From Halomarina rubra (GTDB taxonomy: Archaea; Halobacteriota; Halobacteria; Halobacteriales; Haloarculaceae): DNA of 64,000 nucleotides. Below the pieces are notes generated by a model that saw nothing but the letters and a program-made list of their open reading frames with translations, had not been told where the DNA came from and did not search any database. The stretch covers positions 30,972 through 94,971 of the forward strand of contig NZ_JALXFV010000003.1 of assembly GCF_023699475.1 (NCBI RefSeq), read 5' to 3'. Position numbers and translations under genes: made by a program. Shown here piece by piece: positions 50,445 through 58,804 of the stretch; positions within the stretch are counted from its first letter, which is position 1; every line of letters begins with the position of its first letter.

Positions 50445-50471
50445 GATAGTATGGATGGTTCGAATACTATC
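50445..50471. promoter_or_regulatory. AT-rich inverted repeat downstream of the CARF-like regulator
   Basis: GATAGTAT (50445-50452) and ATACTATC (50464-50471) are perfect 8-bp arms around an 11-base spacer, in the most AT-rich island between 49.7 and 51.1 kb. It could be an operator for the neighbouring regulator, or part of a promoter for the hairpin-rich region that follows. Confidence 0.4.
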
Positions 50472-50528
50472 GATGGTCTGGTTACCCATGAGACAGTACT
50501 GAATACACGAAGCGGAGAGGGTACACAT

Positions 50529-50818
50529 GGTGCCCGACAGGGGCACCCCGCCGACGAGGCGGTCGTCGACGTCGCTGCCCGTGACAGCGTCGTCGGCGTG
50601 TGCGAGTTCGCTCGCACGCCGCGCGGCGAACGTCAGTCGTCCCCGCTGTGACCGGGTGGTGCTGTGCACCACTGGCAGCCGGACGTGATCCGGCGACTGA
50701 CAGGCGCTTCGCGCCTCCGGTCGCCGGACGGCTCCGGTGGCCACGTGTGGACGCGACGGTCCCCCTGACCGCGTACGCTTCGGCCCTCCATCCGCGCGGC
50801 GCATCCTCCGTGCGCCGC
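50529..50818. ncRNA. Hairpin-dense noncoding region, candidate structured RNA
   Basis: In 290 bases I find a run of non-overlapping stems. GGTGCCC/GGGCACC lies at 50529-50547. CCGCC/GGCGG lies at 50548-50562. CGACGtCGCTG/CAGCGtCGTCG (one T-T mismatch) lies at 50567-50595. GTGCGAG/CTCGCAC with a TTCG loop lies at 50600-50617. GTGGTGC/GCACCAC lies at 50656-50672. GCCGGA/TCCGGC lies at 50678-50694. AGGCGC/GCGCCT lies at 50702-50716. CCGGA/TCCGG lies at 50724-50737. CGGTC/GACCG lies at 50757-50771. GCGGCGCA/TGCGCCGC lies at 50796-50818. No frame here has protein-like content. It does not match the RNase P or SRP RNA motifs I know. Confidence 0.4.
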
Positions 50819-50869
50819 ACCGCACGCTCTCCGGCGTGGATTTTCCGAGAACGAGTCGTCGAGAGTCCC

Positions 50870-51154
50870 TCAGTCGGAGATGGCCGTCGTCGGCTGGGGC
50901 GTGTCGACGCTGGCGTCGAACGGCCGCTCCTCGACCGTGACGCCACCGGTGGCGTCGACGGTGACGGTGTAGCCACAGTATGAGAAGACGATGAACCCGT
51001 TCATCGACTCGCCGGCACAGAGCGCGTCGAGCGCGTCCGGGTCGATGACGTCGTTGAGCGGTGGTTCGAGCTGCATCGGGTCAACATCTTCTTCGGTGGC
51101 CACCTGCTCGATGACGGCCACACTCGGTGGAAGTCGTCCGGTCCCCTGAGACAT
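50870..51154 (-). CDS. HalOD1 output-domain protein (94 aa)
   Basis: It starts at ATG 51154 (MSQGTGRLPPSVAVIEQVAT), behind a clear TATA box TTTTATA at 51180-51186. The typical HalOD1 string is VDPMQLEPPLNDVIDPDALD, then FSYCGYTVTVDATGGVTVEE. HalOD1 domains follow receiver and sensor modules in haloarchaeal signal proteins or stand alone, as here. They are thought to be output modules, but the biochemical role is not known. No kinase or receiver gene is adjacent. The open frame continues upstream past the promoter and is not used. Confidence 0.85.
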   Translation of the reverse strand: MSQGTGRLPPSVAVIEQVATEEDVDPMQLEPPLNDVIDPDALDALCAGESMNGFIVFSYCGYTVTVDATGGVTVEERPFDASVDTPQPTTAISD

Positions 51155-51344
51155 ATTCGGACTGCAGGACAACACGTGTATAAAACCACCGGATATGCAC
51201 ATAGATTAACACGGTACAGAGTGACACACCGACGAGAGAGACCACCACCACACTCATCGGCGGGCGACTCGGCCGCGGACCACCCCACGACCGGTCCGGC
51301 CACACCGTAAGCCGTTCGTCGCTCCGCGCCGTCGGTCCGAGTAG

Positions 51345-53060
51345 ATGGAAGGGTCTGCCGGCCGTCGAACGGTCGAGAACCACGACCGACTCGCCTCGTT
51401 GCTCGCCGGCGCGGACCTCGCCCGCGGGCGCGCACCGACCGCCGTCGACCACGCGTTCGTCGCCGACGACGCCGACGCCGGCGAGACGTTCCCCCAGTCG
51501 GTCGCCAGCGGCGGCCCCACGCCGGCCGGCGTCATCCTCTGGACGCGTCTCGCACCCGACGCCTACGACCCCGCCGAGGGGGTGGGCGTCGAGGTCGCCC
51601 ACGACGACGCCTTCGAGGACGTCGCGTTCCGCGGGGTCGTCGACAGTCCAGAGCGAGTCCGCGCTCACGACCACACGCTGAAGGTCGACCTCGACGGCCA
51701 CCTCGCGCCCGACACCGAGTACTGCTACCGATTCGTCCACGACGGCGTCGCCTCCCGGACCGGCCGCTGTCGGACCCTCCCCGACCCCGACTCGTCGCCG
51801 GACTCGCTTCGTCTCGGCGTGCTGGCGTGTCAGAACTACGTGCTCGGCTACTACGGCGCGCTCGACCACGTCGCCGCGGCGGACCTCGACTTCGTCCTCC
51901 ACGTCGGCGACTTCATCTACGAGTCGGCGAGCGACTGTTTCAAGGGACTCGGCAGTCGGTCGTACCCCGACCGGGACCTGACGCTCCCCAACGGCCACGA
52001 CCGGGTGCGCGACGTCGACGACTACCGCGCCATCTACCGAGCGTACCGCGACGACGAGCACCTCCAGCGCCTCCAGGAGCGCCACACGTTCATCCCCGCG
52101 TGGGACGACCACGAACTCGTCAACGACGTCTACTGGGACCCCGAGACGGGCGCGCCCGCCGGCGACCACCCCAGGAGTAACGACCCGGAGTTCATGACCC
52201 AGTTGGTCGCCGACGCGCTCCACGCGTGGTGGGAGTACATGCCCGCGCGCCTCCAGTACGACCCCGACGCCGAACACCTCCACGAGCGCTTCCAGCTGTG
52301 GCGCTCGGTCCCGTTCGGCGACCTCGTCGACCTGACGCTCACCGACGAGCGCCTGTATCGCTCGCCGCCCCGCGAGACGCTCCCGACCCGGCGGGCGGTC
52401 GACCCCGACCGCGAACCGCCCGGCCGGACGATGCTCGGCTACCCACAGCGCGCGTGGCTGCTCGACCGCCTCACCGAGTCGAGCGCGCGCTGGACGGTGT
52501 GGGCCGACGAGGTGCTCACCATCCCGTTCCGGATGGGTGCCGGTCGCGCCTCGCTGTTCCCCGTTCAGGGCGGCTGGGACGGCTACACCCGCGAACGCCG
52601 ACGGCTCACCCGCGCCATCGCCGCCGACCCGCCGCGCAACCTCGTCACGCTCACCGGCGACATGCACGCCTTCCTCGCGGGCTACAAGCAGACCGACTAC
52701 GCGGTGCTCGGGGACGGCCCCGGCGACCGCCTCGGCGTCGAGTTCATGGCCCCGCCGACGACCAGTCTCAACGTCGCCGAGGCCATCGGCCTCTCTCGTG
52801 GTCTGCGCGCGAAGCTCACCGAACCCCTCCTCACGAAGCTGGTGAGCCTGATGAACCCGCACCTGGAGTACGTCAACGCCCATCGCTGGGGCTACTCGGT
52901 CGTCGAGTTCACCCGCGACTCCTGTACCTACCTCGGCTACGCCGTCGACAAGGAGACGCCCGAGGACCCCAAGCGCGAACTGCTCGTCGCCTTCGAGGTG
53001 CCCGACGGCGAGGTGGAACTGCGGAACGTCACCGACGAACGCCGGGGACGGGAGGAGTAG
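51345..53060 (+). CDS. PhoD-like alkaline phosphatase
   Basis: The protein has 571 residues. An N-terminal beta domain (FPQSVASGGPTPAGVILWTR, LAPDTEYCYRF) precedes the metallo-phosphoesterase core. The core has a Cys-containing GVLACQNY, HVGDFIYE, AWDDHELVND, QRAWLLDRLTESSARWTVWA, and LTGDMHAF near the end. This is the PhoD architecture for phosphodiester or monoester cleavage with Ca2+ and Fe3+. Unlike most PhoD proteins I see no twin-arginine signal; the frame starts with polar residues and no hydrophobic core. Either it works in the cytosol or an upstream start is missed. Confidence 0.85.
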   Translation: MEGSAGRRTVENHDRLASLLAGADLARGRAPTAVDHAFVADDADAGETFPQSVASGGPTPAGVILWTRLAPDAYDPAEGVGVEVAHDDAFEDVAFRGVVDSPERVRAHDHTLKVDLDGHLAPDTEYCYRFVHDGVASRTGRCRTLPDPDSSPDSLRLGVLACQNYVLGYYGALDHVAAADLDFVLHVGDFIYESASDCFKGLGSRSYPDRDLTLPNGHDRVRDVDDYRAIYRAYRDDEHLQRLQERHTFIPAWDDHELVNDVYWDPETGAPAGDHPRSNDPEFMTQLVADALHAWWEYMPARLQYDPDAEHLHERFQLWRSVPFGDLVDLTLTDERLYRSPPRETLPTRRAVDPDREPPGRTMLGYPQRAWLLDRLTESSARWTVWADEVLTIPFRMGAGRASLFPVQGGWDGYTRERRRLTRAIAADPPRNLVTLTGDMHAFLAGYKQTDYAVLGDGPGDRLGVEFMAPPTTSLNVAEAIGLSRGLRAKLTEPLLTKLVSLMNPHLEYVNAHRWGYSVVEFTRDSCTYLGYAVDKETPEDPKRELLVAFEVPDGEVELRNVTDERRGREE

Positions 53061-53283
53061 CCGTCTCGACGGTCCCCACGGGCGGACTGAAAGGGACCGT
53101 GTTCTGCGCGTTGCACGACGACACGAGCACTGGAGCGAGCACTAGCGAGCGAAGCGCGCAGCGAGTCGCGCGAGCGCAGAACTCGGGGGCTTTCGAGACC
53201 TCAGTATCTCCGGCTGAACAGTCCTCGTCGACATCTCCACCTCGCCCGTATCACTTAATCCGGAACCGACGGAACCCGAGGAC

Positions 53284-54405
53284 ATGACCACCGTCTTCGA
53301 GGAGCGCACCCGCGCCGCCCAGGAGCGACTCCGCGACCACGACGCCGACCTCGTCCTGTTCCCGAGTCACGACCTCACCTACCTGAGCGGGTTCGAGGAA
53401 CACCCCGGCGAGCGCCACCTGCTGTTGTTCGTCCCCCGCTCGGGCGACCCCGTCTTCTTCGTTCCCGACCTGTACGGCGAGCAGATCCGCGAGACGTCGT
53501 GGGTCCCCGACGTCCGAACCTGGGCCGACGACGACGACCCTCGCGAGGAGTTGGCCGCCGTCCTCGCCGACCTCGACCTGGGCGACCGCCTGCTCGTCGA
53601 CGACACCATGCACGCACGGTTCACCCAGGACCTCGCGGCGGTCCACGACTGCGAGATGGGACTGGCGAGCGAGGTGCTCGGCCCCCTGCGAGTACGGAAG
53701 GACGAGGCGGAACTCGACGCGCTCCGACGGGCCGGCGAGGCGGCCGACGAGGCGGTCGAGGCCGTACGCGCGCTCGGCGACGAGGCCGTCGGGATGACCG
53801 AGGACGAACTCGCGGCCGTCGTCGAACGCGAACTGGCGGCCGCAGGCGGCAAGGGCGTCTCCTTCGAGACCATCACCGGGTCGGGGCCGAACGGGGCGAT
53901 GCCCCACCACACCCACGGCGACCGCGAGGTCGAGGCGGGCGACCCCGTCGTGCTGGACTTCGGGACCGTCGTGGACCGGTACCCCAGCGACCAGACCCGG
54001 ACGGTCGTGTTCGACGGCGAGCCACCCGAGCAGTTCGAAGAGGTCCACGTCGTCGTCCGGGAGGCCCAGCAGGCCGCCGTCGACGCCGTCGCGCCGGGCG
54101 TCACCTGCGAGGCGGTCGACGCCGCGGCCCGCGAGGTCATCGAGGCCGCTGGCTACGGCGAGCAGTTCGTCCACCGGACCGGCCACGGCGTCGGTCTCGA
54201 CGTCCACGAAGAGCCGTACATCGTCGCGGGGAACGACCGCGAACTGGAACCGGGGATGGTGTTCTCGATAGAGCCGGGGGTCTACCTCCCCGGGGAGTTC
54301 GGCGTTCGCATCGAGGACCTCGTCGTCGTCACCGACGACGGCTGCGAACGACTGAACCACACCGACCGCGGCTGGCGCTGTCGACCGTCCGGCCGCTTCG
54401 ACTGA
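53284..54405 (+). CDS. M24-family aminopeptidase (Xaa-Pro dipeptidase-like)
   Basis: The protein has 373 residues. The N-terminal creatinase-like domain (DLVLFPSHDLTYLSGFEEHP) precedes the pita-bread catalytic domain. All five metal ligands are present: the Asp of VVLDFGTVVDRY, the Asp of SDQTRTVVF, the His of HRTGHGVGLDVHEEPYI, the Glu of FSIEPGVYLPG and the Glu of VRIEDLVVV. It cleaves the residue before a proline in short peptides in the cytosol. Its start ATG 53284 follows ACTTAATCC at about 53256, a plausible promoter. It is monocistronic. Confidence 0.9.
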   Translation: MTTVFEERTRAAQERLRDHDADLVLFPSHDLTYLSGFEEHPGERHLLLFVPRSGDPVFFVPDLYGEQIRETSWVPDVRTWADDDDPREELAAVLADLDLGDRLLVDDTMHARFTQDLAAVHDCEMGLASEVLGPLRVRKDEAELDALRRAGEAADEAVEAVRALGDEAVGMTEDELAAVVERELAAAGGKGVSFETITGSGPNGAMPHHTHGDREVEAGDPVVLDFGTVVDRYPSDQTRTVVFDGEPPEQFEEVHVVVREAQQAAVDAVAPGVTCEAVDAAAREVIEAAGYGEQFVHRTGHGVGLDVHEEPYIVAGNDRELEPGMVFSIEPGVYLPGEFGVRIEDLVVVTDDGCERLNHTDRGWRCRPSGRFD

Positions 54406-54483
54406 CAGTCCTCGGTAAGTGGTGATTTTGGTCGGGACGATAGGACATAACGAAGCGGTGACGAGTGGACAGGGGGACGAACC

Positions 54484-56253
54484 ATGTCCACACGTGCCAC
54501 ACTTCTCGGCTGTGCGCTCGTCCTCGTCGTCGTCACAGGCGGCGTCGCGGGCCTCGTCCAGCTTCCGTCCGCGACGGCGGCGCTCGCCCAAGACGGCCCG
54601 ACGACCATCACGGAGTGTACCGCCATCACCGAACCGGGCGCGTACGTTCTCGGGAGCGACATCGGTACCGACGACCCGGACGGCGTCTGTCTGCGGGTGC
54701 AGGTCAGCAACGTCTCCATCGACGGGAACGGGTTCGCCATCGACGGTGACGTCACCCTCGACAACGACGACAACTACTTCGACGCCAGACGTGTCGCGCT
54801 GCGCGACGTGACCGCCGACGCGGTCACCAGCCTCGCGCTGACCGACGTCGTCGTCACCGACAGCGACCTCGAGGGAGGCGTCCTCGCTCAGTTCTTCAGT
54901 AACGTCTCCATCACGGACAACCGCCTCGGTGGCGAGGGCGTCAGGTTCGGCGAGCAGGGCTTCGACGTCACCGTCGCGAACAACACGTTCGACGGTGAGA
55001 CCGGCGTCTATCTCGACGAACGCGTCCAGCGTGCCCGAATCGTCGACAACGAGTTCGACCTCGGTGGCGACGAGACCAGCCGTGCCGTCTCGATCAGTAG
55101 CGTCAGCGGGACGACCCGGGACGTCCTCGTCGCTCGGAACGACATCCGAACGAACGGGACCGAGGGCATCAACGTCGTCGAGGGGAGTATCGACGTCGAC
55201 GTCCGGGACAACCACGTCGCGGGAGCCGAGACCGGTATCGAGTACCTCGCGGCCCGCGGCACCGTCGCCGGCAACGACGTCCGCGACAACGACGTCGGTA
55301 TCGCGGTGGTTCCCGTCGAGTCGGTCGGCGGCGTCTACGACGTCGACGTCCGCGACAACCGCATCACCGACAACCGCGTCGGCGTGCTGGTGGAGTTCGC
55401 CAGCGACCTCGACGACGTCCGACTCCGGGGGAACCACATCGCCGGGAACGACGAGTTCGGGGTACAGGTCATCGGGCAGGCCCTCGTCCTCGACGCTCGG
55501 AACAACGACTGGGGCGCGGCCGACGGACCGTCGAGCGCCCCCGCGAACGACAGCGACGCCCCGTTCGCCGACCCGGTGACGGGCGCGCTGGCCGACGGCT
55601 CGGGTGACGCCGTCAGCGAGGGCGACACGCCCGGCGTCTCGAACGTCCGGTTCGACCCGTTCCTCACCGAGAGCGACGGGTCCGACCCGAAACCAGAGCC
55701 AGAACCGGAACCGAAACCGGAGCCAGAACCGGAACCGGAGCCAGAACCGGAGGCCAACGTCACCTACTTCCAGGTCGACCTCGCCGCCGGGCCGGTCATC
55801 GAGCAGTTCGGGGCGCCCGACAGCGACGGGTTCTACGACGACCAGTCACGACTCGTCGAGTACATCCACGGAACGGTCGAGGACGGTCAGGGCGACTTCG
55901 ACCGCTCCTCGCTCGCGCCCCCCGACGCGCTCGACCCGGCGGTCGCGGAGTGCGTCGTCGTCCGGTCGGCCGGTCCCGGGTTCGGGGAGCCGACCGTGTC
56001 GATGCGGTTCACCGTCGCCGACGGCTGTGAACTCCAGTTGACGCTGGCGAGCTACGAGAAGCCCGGGCCGGGGTGGAGCCGTGCCAACGCCAGCGAACAG
56101 CGCCTCGTCGACTTCGAGACGGCCACGTACGGCCCCGGAACCTACACGGTGACCGTCGACCTGCCGTCGGGTGCGGACGCGAACGCGAGCGACGCCCGGT
56201 CGCTCACCCCCGCGGTCTCGCTCGCGCCGACGCAGAGGCAGGCCGCGGACTGA
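54484..56253 (+). CDS. Secreted right-handed beta-helix (NosD-like) protein
   Basis: The protein has 589 residues. The signal sequence CALVLVVVTGGVAGLVQLPS ends near Ala-x-Ala. Residues about 40-360 are parallel beta-helix repeats of about 22 residues with N-rich turns (for example VSIDGNGFAIDGD, DVTVANNTFDGETGVYLDER), as in NosD/periplasmic copper-binding or carbohydrate-active proteins. A Pro-Glu-rich linker (PEPEPEPKPEPE type) at about 400-425 leads to a 165-residue C-terminal beta domain. There is no anchor, so it is probably released or surface-bound through a partner. It may bind or cleave polysaccharide; catalytic residues cannot be told. Confidence 0.82.
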   Translation: MSTRATLLGCALVLVVVTGGVAGLVQLPSATAALAQDGPTTITECTAITEPGAYVLGSDIGTDDPDGVCLRVQVSNVSIDGNGFAIDGDVTLDNDDNYFDARRVALRDVTADAVTSLALTDVVVTDSDLEGGVLAQFFSNVSITDNRLGGEGVRFGEQGFDVTVANNTFDGETGVYLDERVQRARIVDNEFDLGGDETSRAVSISSVSGTTRDVLVARNDIRTNGTEGINVVEGSIDVDVRDNHVAGAETGIEYLAARGTVAGNDVRDNDVGIAVVPVESVGGVYDVDVRDNRITDNRVGVLVEFASDLDDVRLRGNHIAGNDEFGVQVIGQALVLDARNNDWGAADGPSSAPANDSDAPFADPVTGALADGSGDAVSEGDTPGVSNVRFDPFLTESDGSDPKPEPEPEPKPEPEPEPEPEPEANVTYFQVDLAAGPVIEQFGAPDSDGFYDDQSRLVEYIHGTVEDGQGDFDRSSLAPPDALDPAVAECVVVRSAGPGFGEPTVSMRFTVADGCELQLTLASYEKPGPGWSRANASEQRLVDFETATYGPGTYTVTVDLPSGADANASDARSLTPAVSLAPTQRQAAD

Positions 56254-56279
56254 CCCGACCGCCCCGAGAACCACCAGCC

Positions 56280-56429
56280 ATGGCAGGCATCACCGACACG
56301 CTCGGCTGGTCGCTGTTCACCTCCGGAATCGTCACGCTCGCGCTCATCTACGCGCCCGGCGACTCGCTGTACTGGGGCATCGGACTGCTCGTCGTCGGAC
56401 TCCTCTTGCTCACGCGACGGCTGTTCTGA
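56280..56429 (+). CDS. Small two-span membrane protein (49 aa)
   Basis: ATG 56280 starts MAGITDTLGWSLFTSGIVTL, then ALIYAPGDSLYWGIGLLVVG and LLLLTRRLF. There are two short hydrophobic segments with a small external loop and a basic end. It lies 26 bases after the beta-helix gene, so it is likely in the same transcript. The size and Gly/Leu-rich second helix are like many haloarchaeal small membrane proteins. No family known to me. Confidence 0.55.
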   Translation: MAGITDTLGWSLFTSGIVTLALIYAPGDSLYWGIGLLVVGLLLLTRRLF

Positions 56430-56474
56430 CCCGTCGGGAGAGCGACCACGGACTCTTCGGGACCTCCCGAGACC

Positions 56475-57284
56475 TCAGTTCACCTCGTTGTGCATCTCCT
56501 CGAGCATCGCCTCGACGTCGGCGAACCCGTTTCCGGGCTGTCGGCCGTAGTCGAACTCGCCGTTCCCGTCGGGGGTCTCGCCCCGAGTCCACGGCATCTC
56601 GGGGTCCGGACGCTCCTCGTCGAACGTGGACATGAACGTGTAGCTGTACTCCTGGTTCTCCTTCTCCTGAGGGAAGCTCGCCGGGACCGGCAGGTGCTCG
56701 CCCAGCGAGTCGACGGCCGCGTGCCACTGGTTCTGGTGCATCGTGTCGCGGGCGATCATGTACGACAGCATGTCCTCCATCCCGGGGTCGTCGGTCATCT
56801 CGTAGAGGCGGGTCGCGAGCAGTCGCCCCGTCGACTCCGCCATGATGTTCGCGTAGAGGTCCGCCGCGAGGTTGCCGCTGGCGACGACGTAGTTGCCCGT
56901 GAACGGGACGCCGTTGCTGTCGACGGGCATCGCGTGGAGCCCCGCCGACAGCGCCTGCCGAGGCTGGCCGTGGCTCATCATCGCGTCGATGACCGCGTCC
57001 TCGCGGGCGGCTTCGCGGGTCGCCTCGGGTGCGCCTTCGAGGTTCTTCGTGACGGCGGTAGCGAGCATCTCGATGTGGCCCAGCTCCTCGACGGCCGTCT
57101 CCATCAGCAGCGTCCGGTACTCCTCGTGTTCGCGCGGGACCGCGAACGCCTGGAACATGTACTGGAGCGCGACGCGCATCTCGCCTTCCGCGCCACCGAT
57201 AGCCTGCTGGAGCATCTTCGCGAACTGCGGGTCCGGCTCCTCGACCTCGACCTCGTACTGGAGCGTGTCTTCGTGGTAGAACAT
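56475..57284 (-). CDS. Manganese catalase
   Basis: A 269-residue di-manganese catalase that splits hydrogen peroxide without heme. It starts at ATG 57284 (MFYHEDTLQYEVEVEEPDPQ). The ferritin-like four-helix core carries the ligands: GEMRVALQYMFQAF, ETAVEELGHIEMLAT (Glu-x-x-His), and in the second half SGNLAADLYANIMAESTGR and YMIARDTMHQNQWHAAVD. The acidic C-terminus is typical of the family. The longer frame (to 57356) adds 24 unrelated residues. It is on the same strand as the EF-1alpha gene with 124 bases between. Confidence 0.9.
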   Translation of the reverse strand: MFYHEDTLQYEVEVEEPDPQFAKMLQQAIGGAEGEMRVALQYMFQAFAVPREHEEYRTLLMETAVEELGHIEMLATAVTKNLEGAPEATREAAREDAVIDAMMSHGQPRQALSAGLHAMPVDSNGVPFTGNYVVASGNLAADLYANIMAESTGRLLATRLYEMTDDPGMEDMLSYMIARDTMHQNQWHAAVDSLGEHLPVPASFPQEKENQEYSYTFMSTFDEERPDPEMPWTRGETPDGNGEFDYGRQPGNGFADVEAMLEEMHNEVN

Positions 57285-57408
57285 GGTCGACGAATGCGAC
57301 ACGCGAGTGAGAGGAAGTGCCGTCGCTTGCCCCCGCAGTGCGGGTATGAACGGCATGCGGTCGCAACGTCACTACGCACCCCCGTAACGGCAGAAAAGTC
57401 GAGTGTCT

Positions 57409-58674
57409 TCAGCGCTCGTTCACGCTCAGGACCTTCCCGGCGGCGATGGTCTGGCCCATGTCGCGGATGGCGAAGCTGCCGAGTTCCGCGATTTCGCCCG
57501 ACGGCTCGATGCTGAGCGGTTTCTGCGGGCGCAGAGTCACGACGGCGGCGTCGCCGGACTTGACGAAGTCCGGGTTCTCCTCGCTCACCTCGCCCGACGC
57601 GGGGTCGATCTTCTGGTCGAGCGACTCGAACGTGCAGGCGACCTGCGCGGTGTGGGCGTGGATGACCGGCGTGTACCCGGCGGTGATGACGCTGGGGTGT
57701 TGCATCACGACGATCTGGGCCTGGAACGTCTCGGCGACCGTCGGCGGGTCGTCGGCCGGCCCACAGACGTCACCGCGGCGGATGTCGTCCTTGCCGATGC
57801 CGCGGACGTTGAACCCGACGTTGTCGCCCGGCCCCGCTTCCGGGACCTCCTCGTGGTGCATCTCGATGGTCTTCACCTCGCCGCTCACGTCCGAGGGCTG
57901 GAACGAGACGTTCGTCCCGACGTTGAGCGTCCCCGTCTCGACGCGGCCGACCGGGACCGTCCCGATGCCGGAGATGGTGTAGACGTCCTGGATGGGGAGT
58001 CTGAGCGGCGCGTCCGTCGGCGGCTGAGGCTCGGGCAGGCTGTTGAGCGCCTCGAGGATGATGGGGCCGTCGTACCACGGCATGTTGCCGGTCCGCTCGG
58101 CGATGTTGTCGCCCTCGAACGCCGAACACGGGATGAAGCTGGCGTCCTCCGAGCGGAAGCGGACCTGCTGGAGCAGTTTCTGGACGTCCGCTTTCACCTC
58201 TCCGTAGGTGTCCTCGCTGTAGTCGACGAGGTCCATCTTGTTGACCGCGACGATGAGTTCGCCGATGCCCAGCGTGCGGGCGAGGAAGACGTGCTCTCGG
58301 GTCTGCGGGGCGACACCGTCGTCGGCGGCGACCACCAGTACGGCGTGGTCGGCCTGGCTCGCGCCCGTGATCATGTTCTTCACGAAGTCGCGGTGACCCG
58401 GTGTGTCGACGATGGTGAAGTAGTACTCGTCGGTGTCGAATCGCTGGTGGGCTATGTCGATGGTGACCCCGCGTTCGCGCTCCTCGGCGAGGTTGTCCAT
58501 CACGTAGGCGAACTCGAACCCGCCTTTCCCCTTCTCCTCTGCTTCCTCGCGGTACTGCTCGATGACGTGCTCGGGGACGTTCCCGGTCTCGAACAGGAGA
58601 CGGCCGACGAGCGTGCTCTTCCCGTGGTCGACGTGGCCGATGACGGCCAGGTTCTGGTGCGGTTTGTCTGCCAT
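57409..58674 (-). CDS. tef1a: Translation elongation factor EF-1alpha
   Basis: The protein has 421 residues and delivers aminoacyl-tRNA to the ribosome as a GTP complex. P-loop GHVDHGKS (13-20), switch [20 protein letters not shown] (the usual archaeal form is DCPGH) and NKMD are intact. Domains 2 and 3 ([19 protein letters not shown], ending [15 protein letters not shown]) are full length. In most archaea it is followed by the ribosomal protein S10 gene; here the next gene is Mn catalase and no S10 gene is seen. This may be a second copy. The start is ATG 58674, as the longer frame is not conserved. Confidence 0.93.
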   Translation of the reverse strand: MADKPHQNLAVIGHVDHGKSTLVGRLLFETGNVPEHVIEQYREEAEEKGKGGFEFAYVMDNLAEERERGVTIDIAHQRFDTDEYYFTIVDTPGHRDFVKNMITGASQADHAVLVVAADDGVAPQTREHVFLARTLGIGELIVAVNKMDLVDYSEDTYGEVKADVQKLLQQVRFRSEDASFIPCSAFEGDNIAERTGNMPWYDGPIILEALNSLPEPQPPTDAPLRLPIQDVYTISGIGTVPVGRVETGTLNVGTNVSFQPSDVSGEVKTIEMHHEEVPEAGPGDNVGFNVRGIGKDDIRRGDVCGPADDPPTVAETFQAQIVVMQHPSVITAGYTPVIHAHTAQVACTFESLDQKIDPASGEVSEENPDFVKSGDAAVVTLRPQKPLSIEPSGEIAELGSFAIRDMGQTIAAGKVLSVNER

Positions 58675-58804
58675 GGTGGTGTCACGCGCGCCGACGGCGC
58701 GCTGATTGGAAGTAGTTACCAAGCAGCGGTCAAAACGATTGTGCCCTCTATTGACACCTTCACCGGACCGGACCGGTCGGAACCCGGACTGTTCGACGCC
58801 GAAC

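Noticed and set aside
49502..50617. N-terminal extension of beta-propeller paralogue B
   Set aside because: The frame runs antisense to the CARF-like gene. Both paralogues begin with Met-Trp at matching positions.
50451..50651. 66-codon frame inside the hairpin region
   Set aside because: Composition and codon use are unlike its neighbours, it has no domain or hydrophobic segment, and it overlaps four strong stems.
50529..50818. RNase P RNA or SRP (7S) RNA
   Set aside because: Neither strand shows the GAGGAAAGUCC/ACAGAA boxes of RNase P nor the GCUAGGUCGGG and GGAAGCAGCC parts of SRP RNA.
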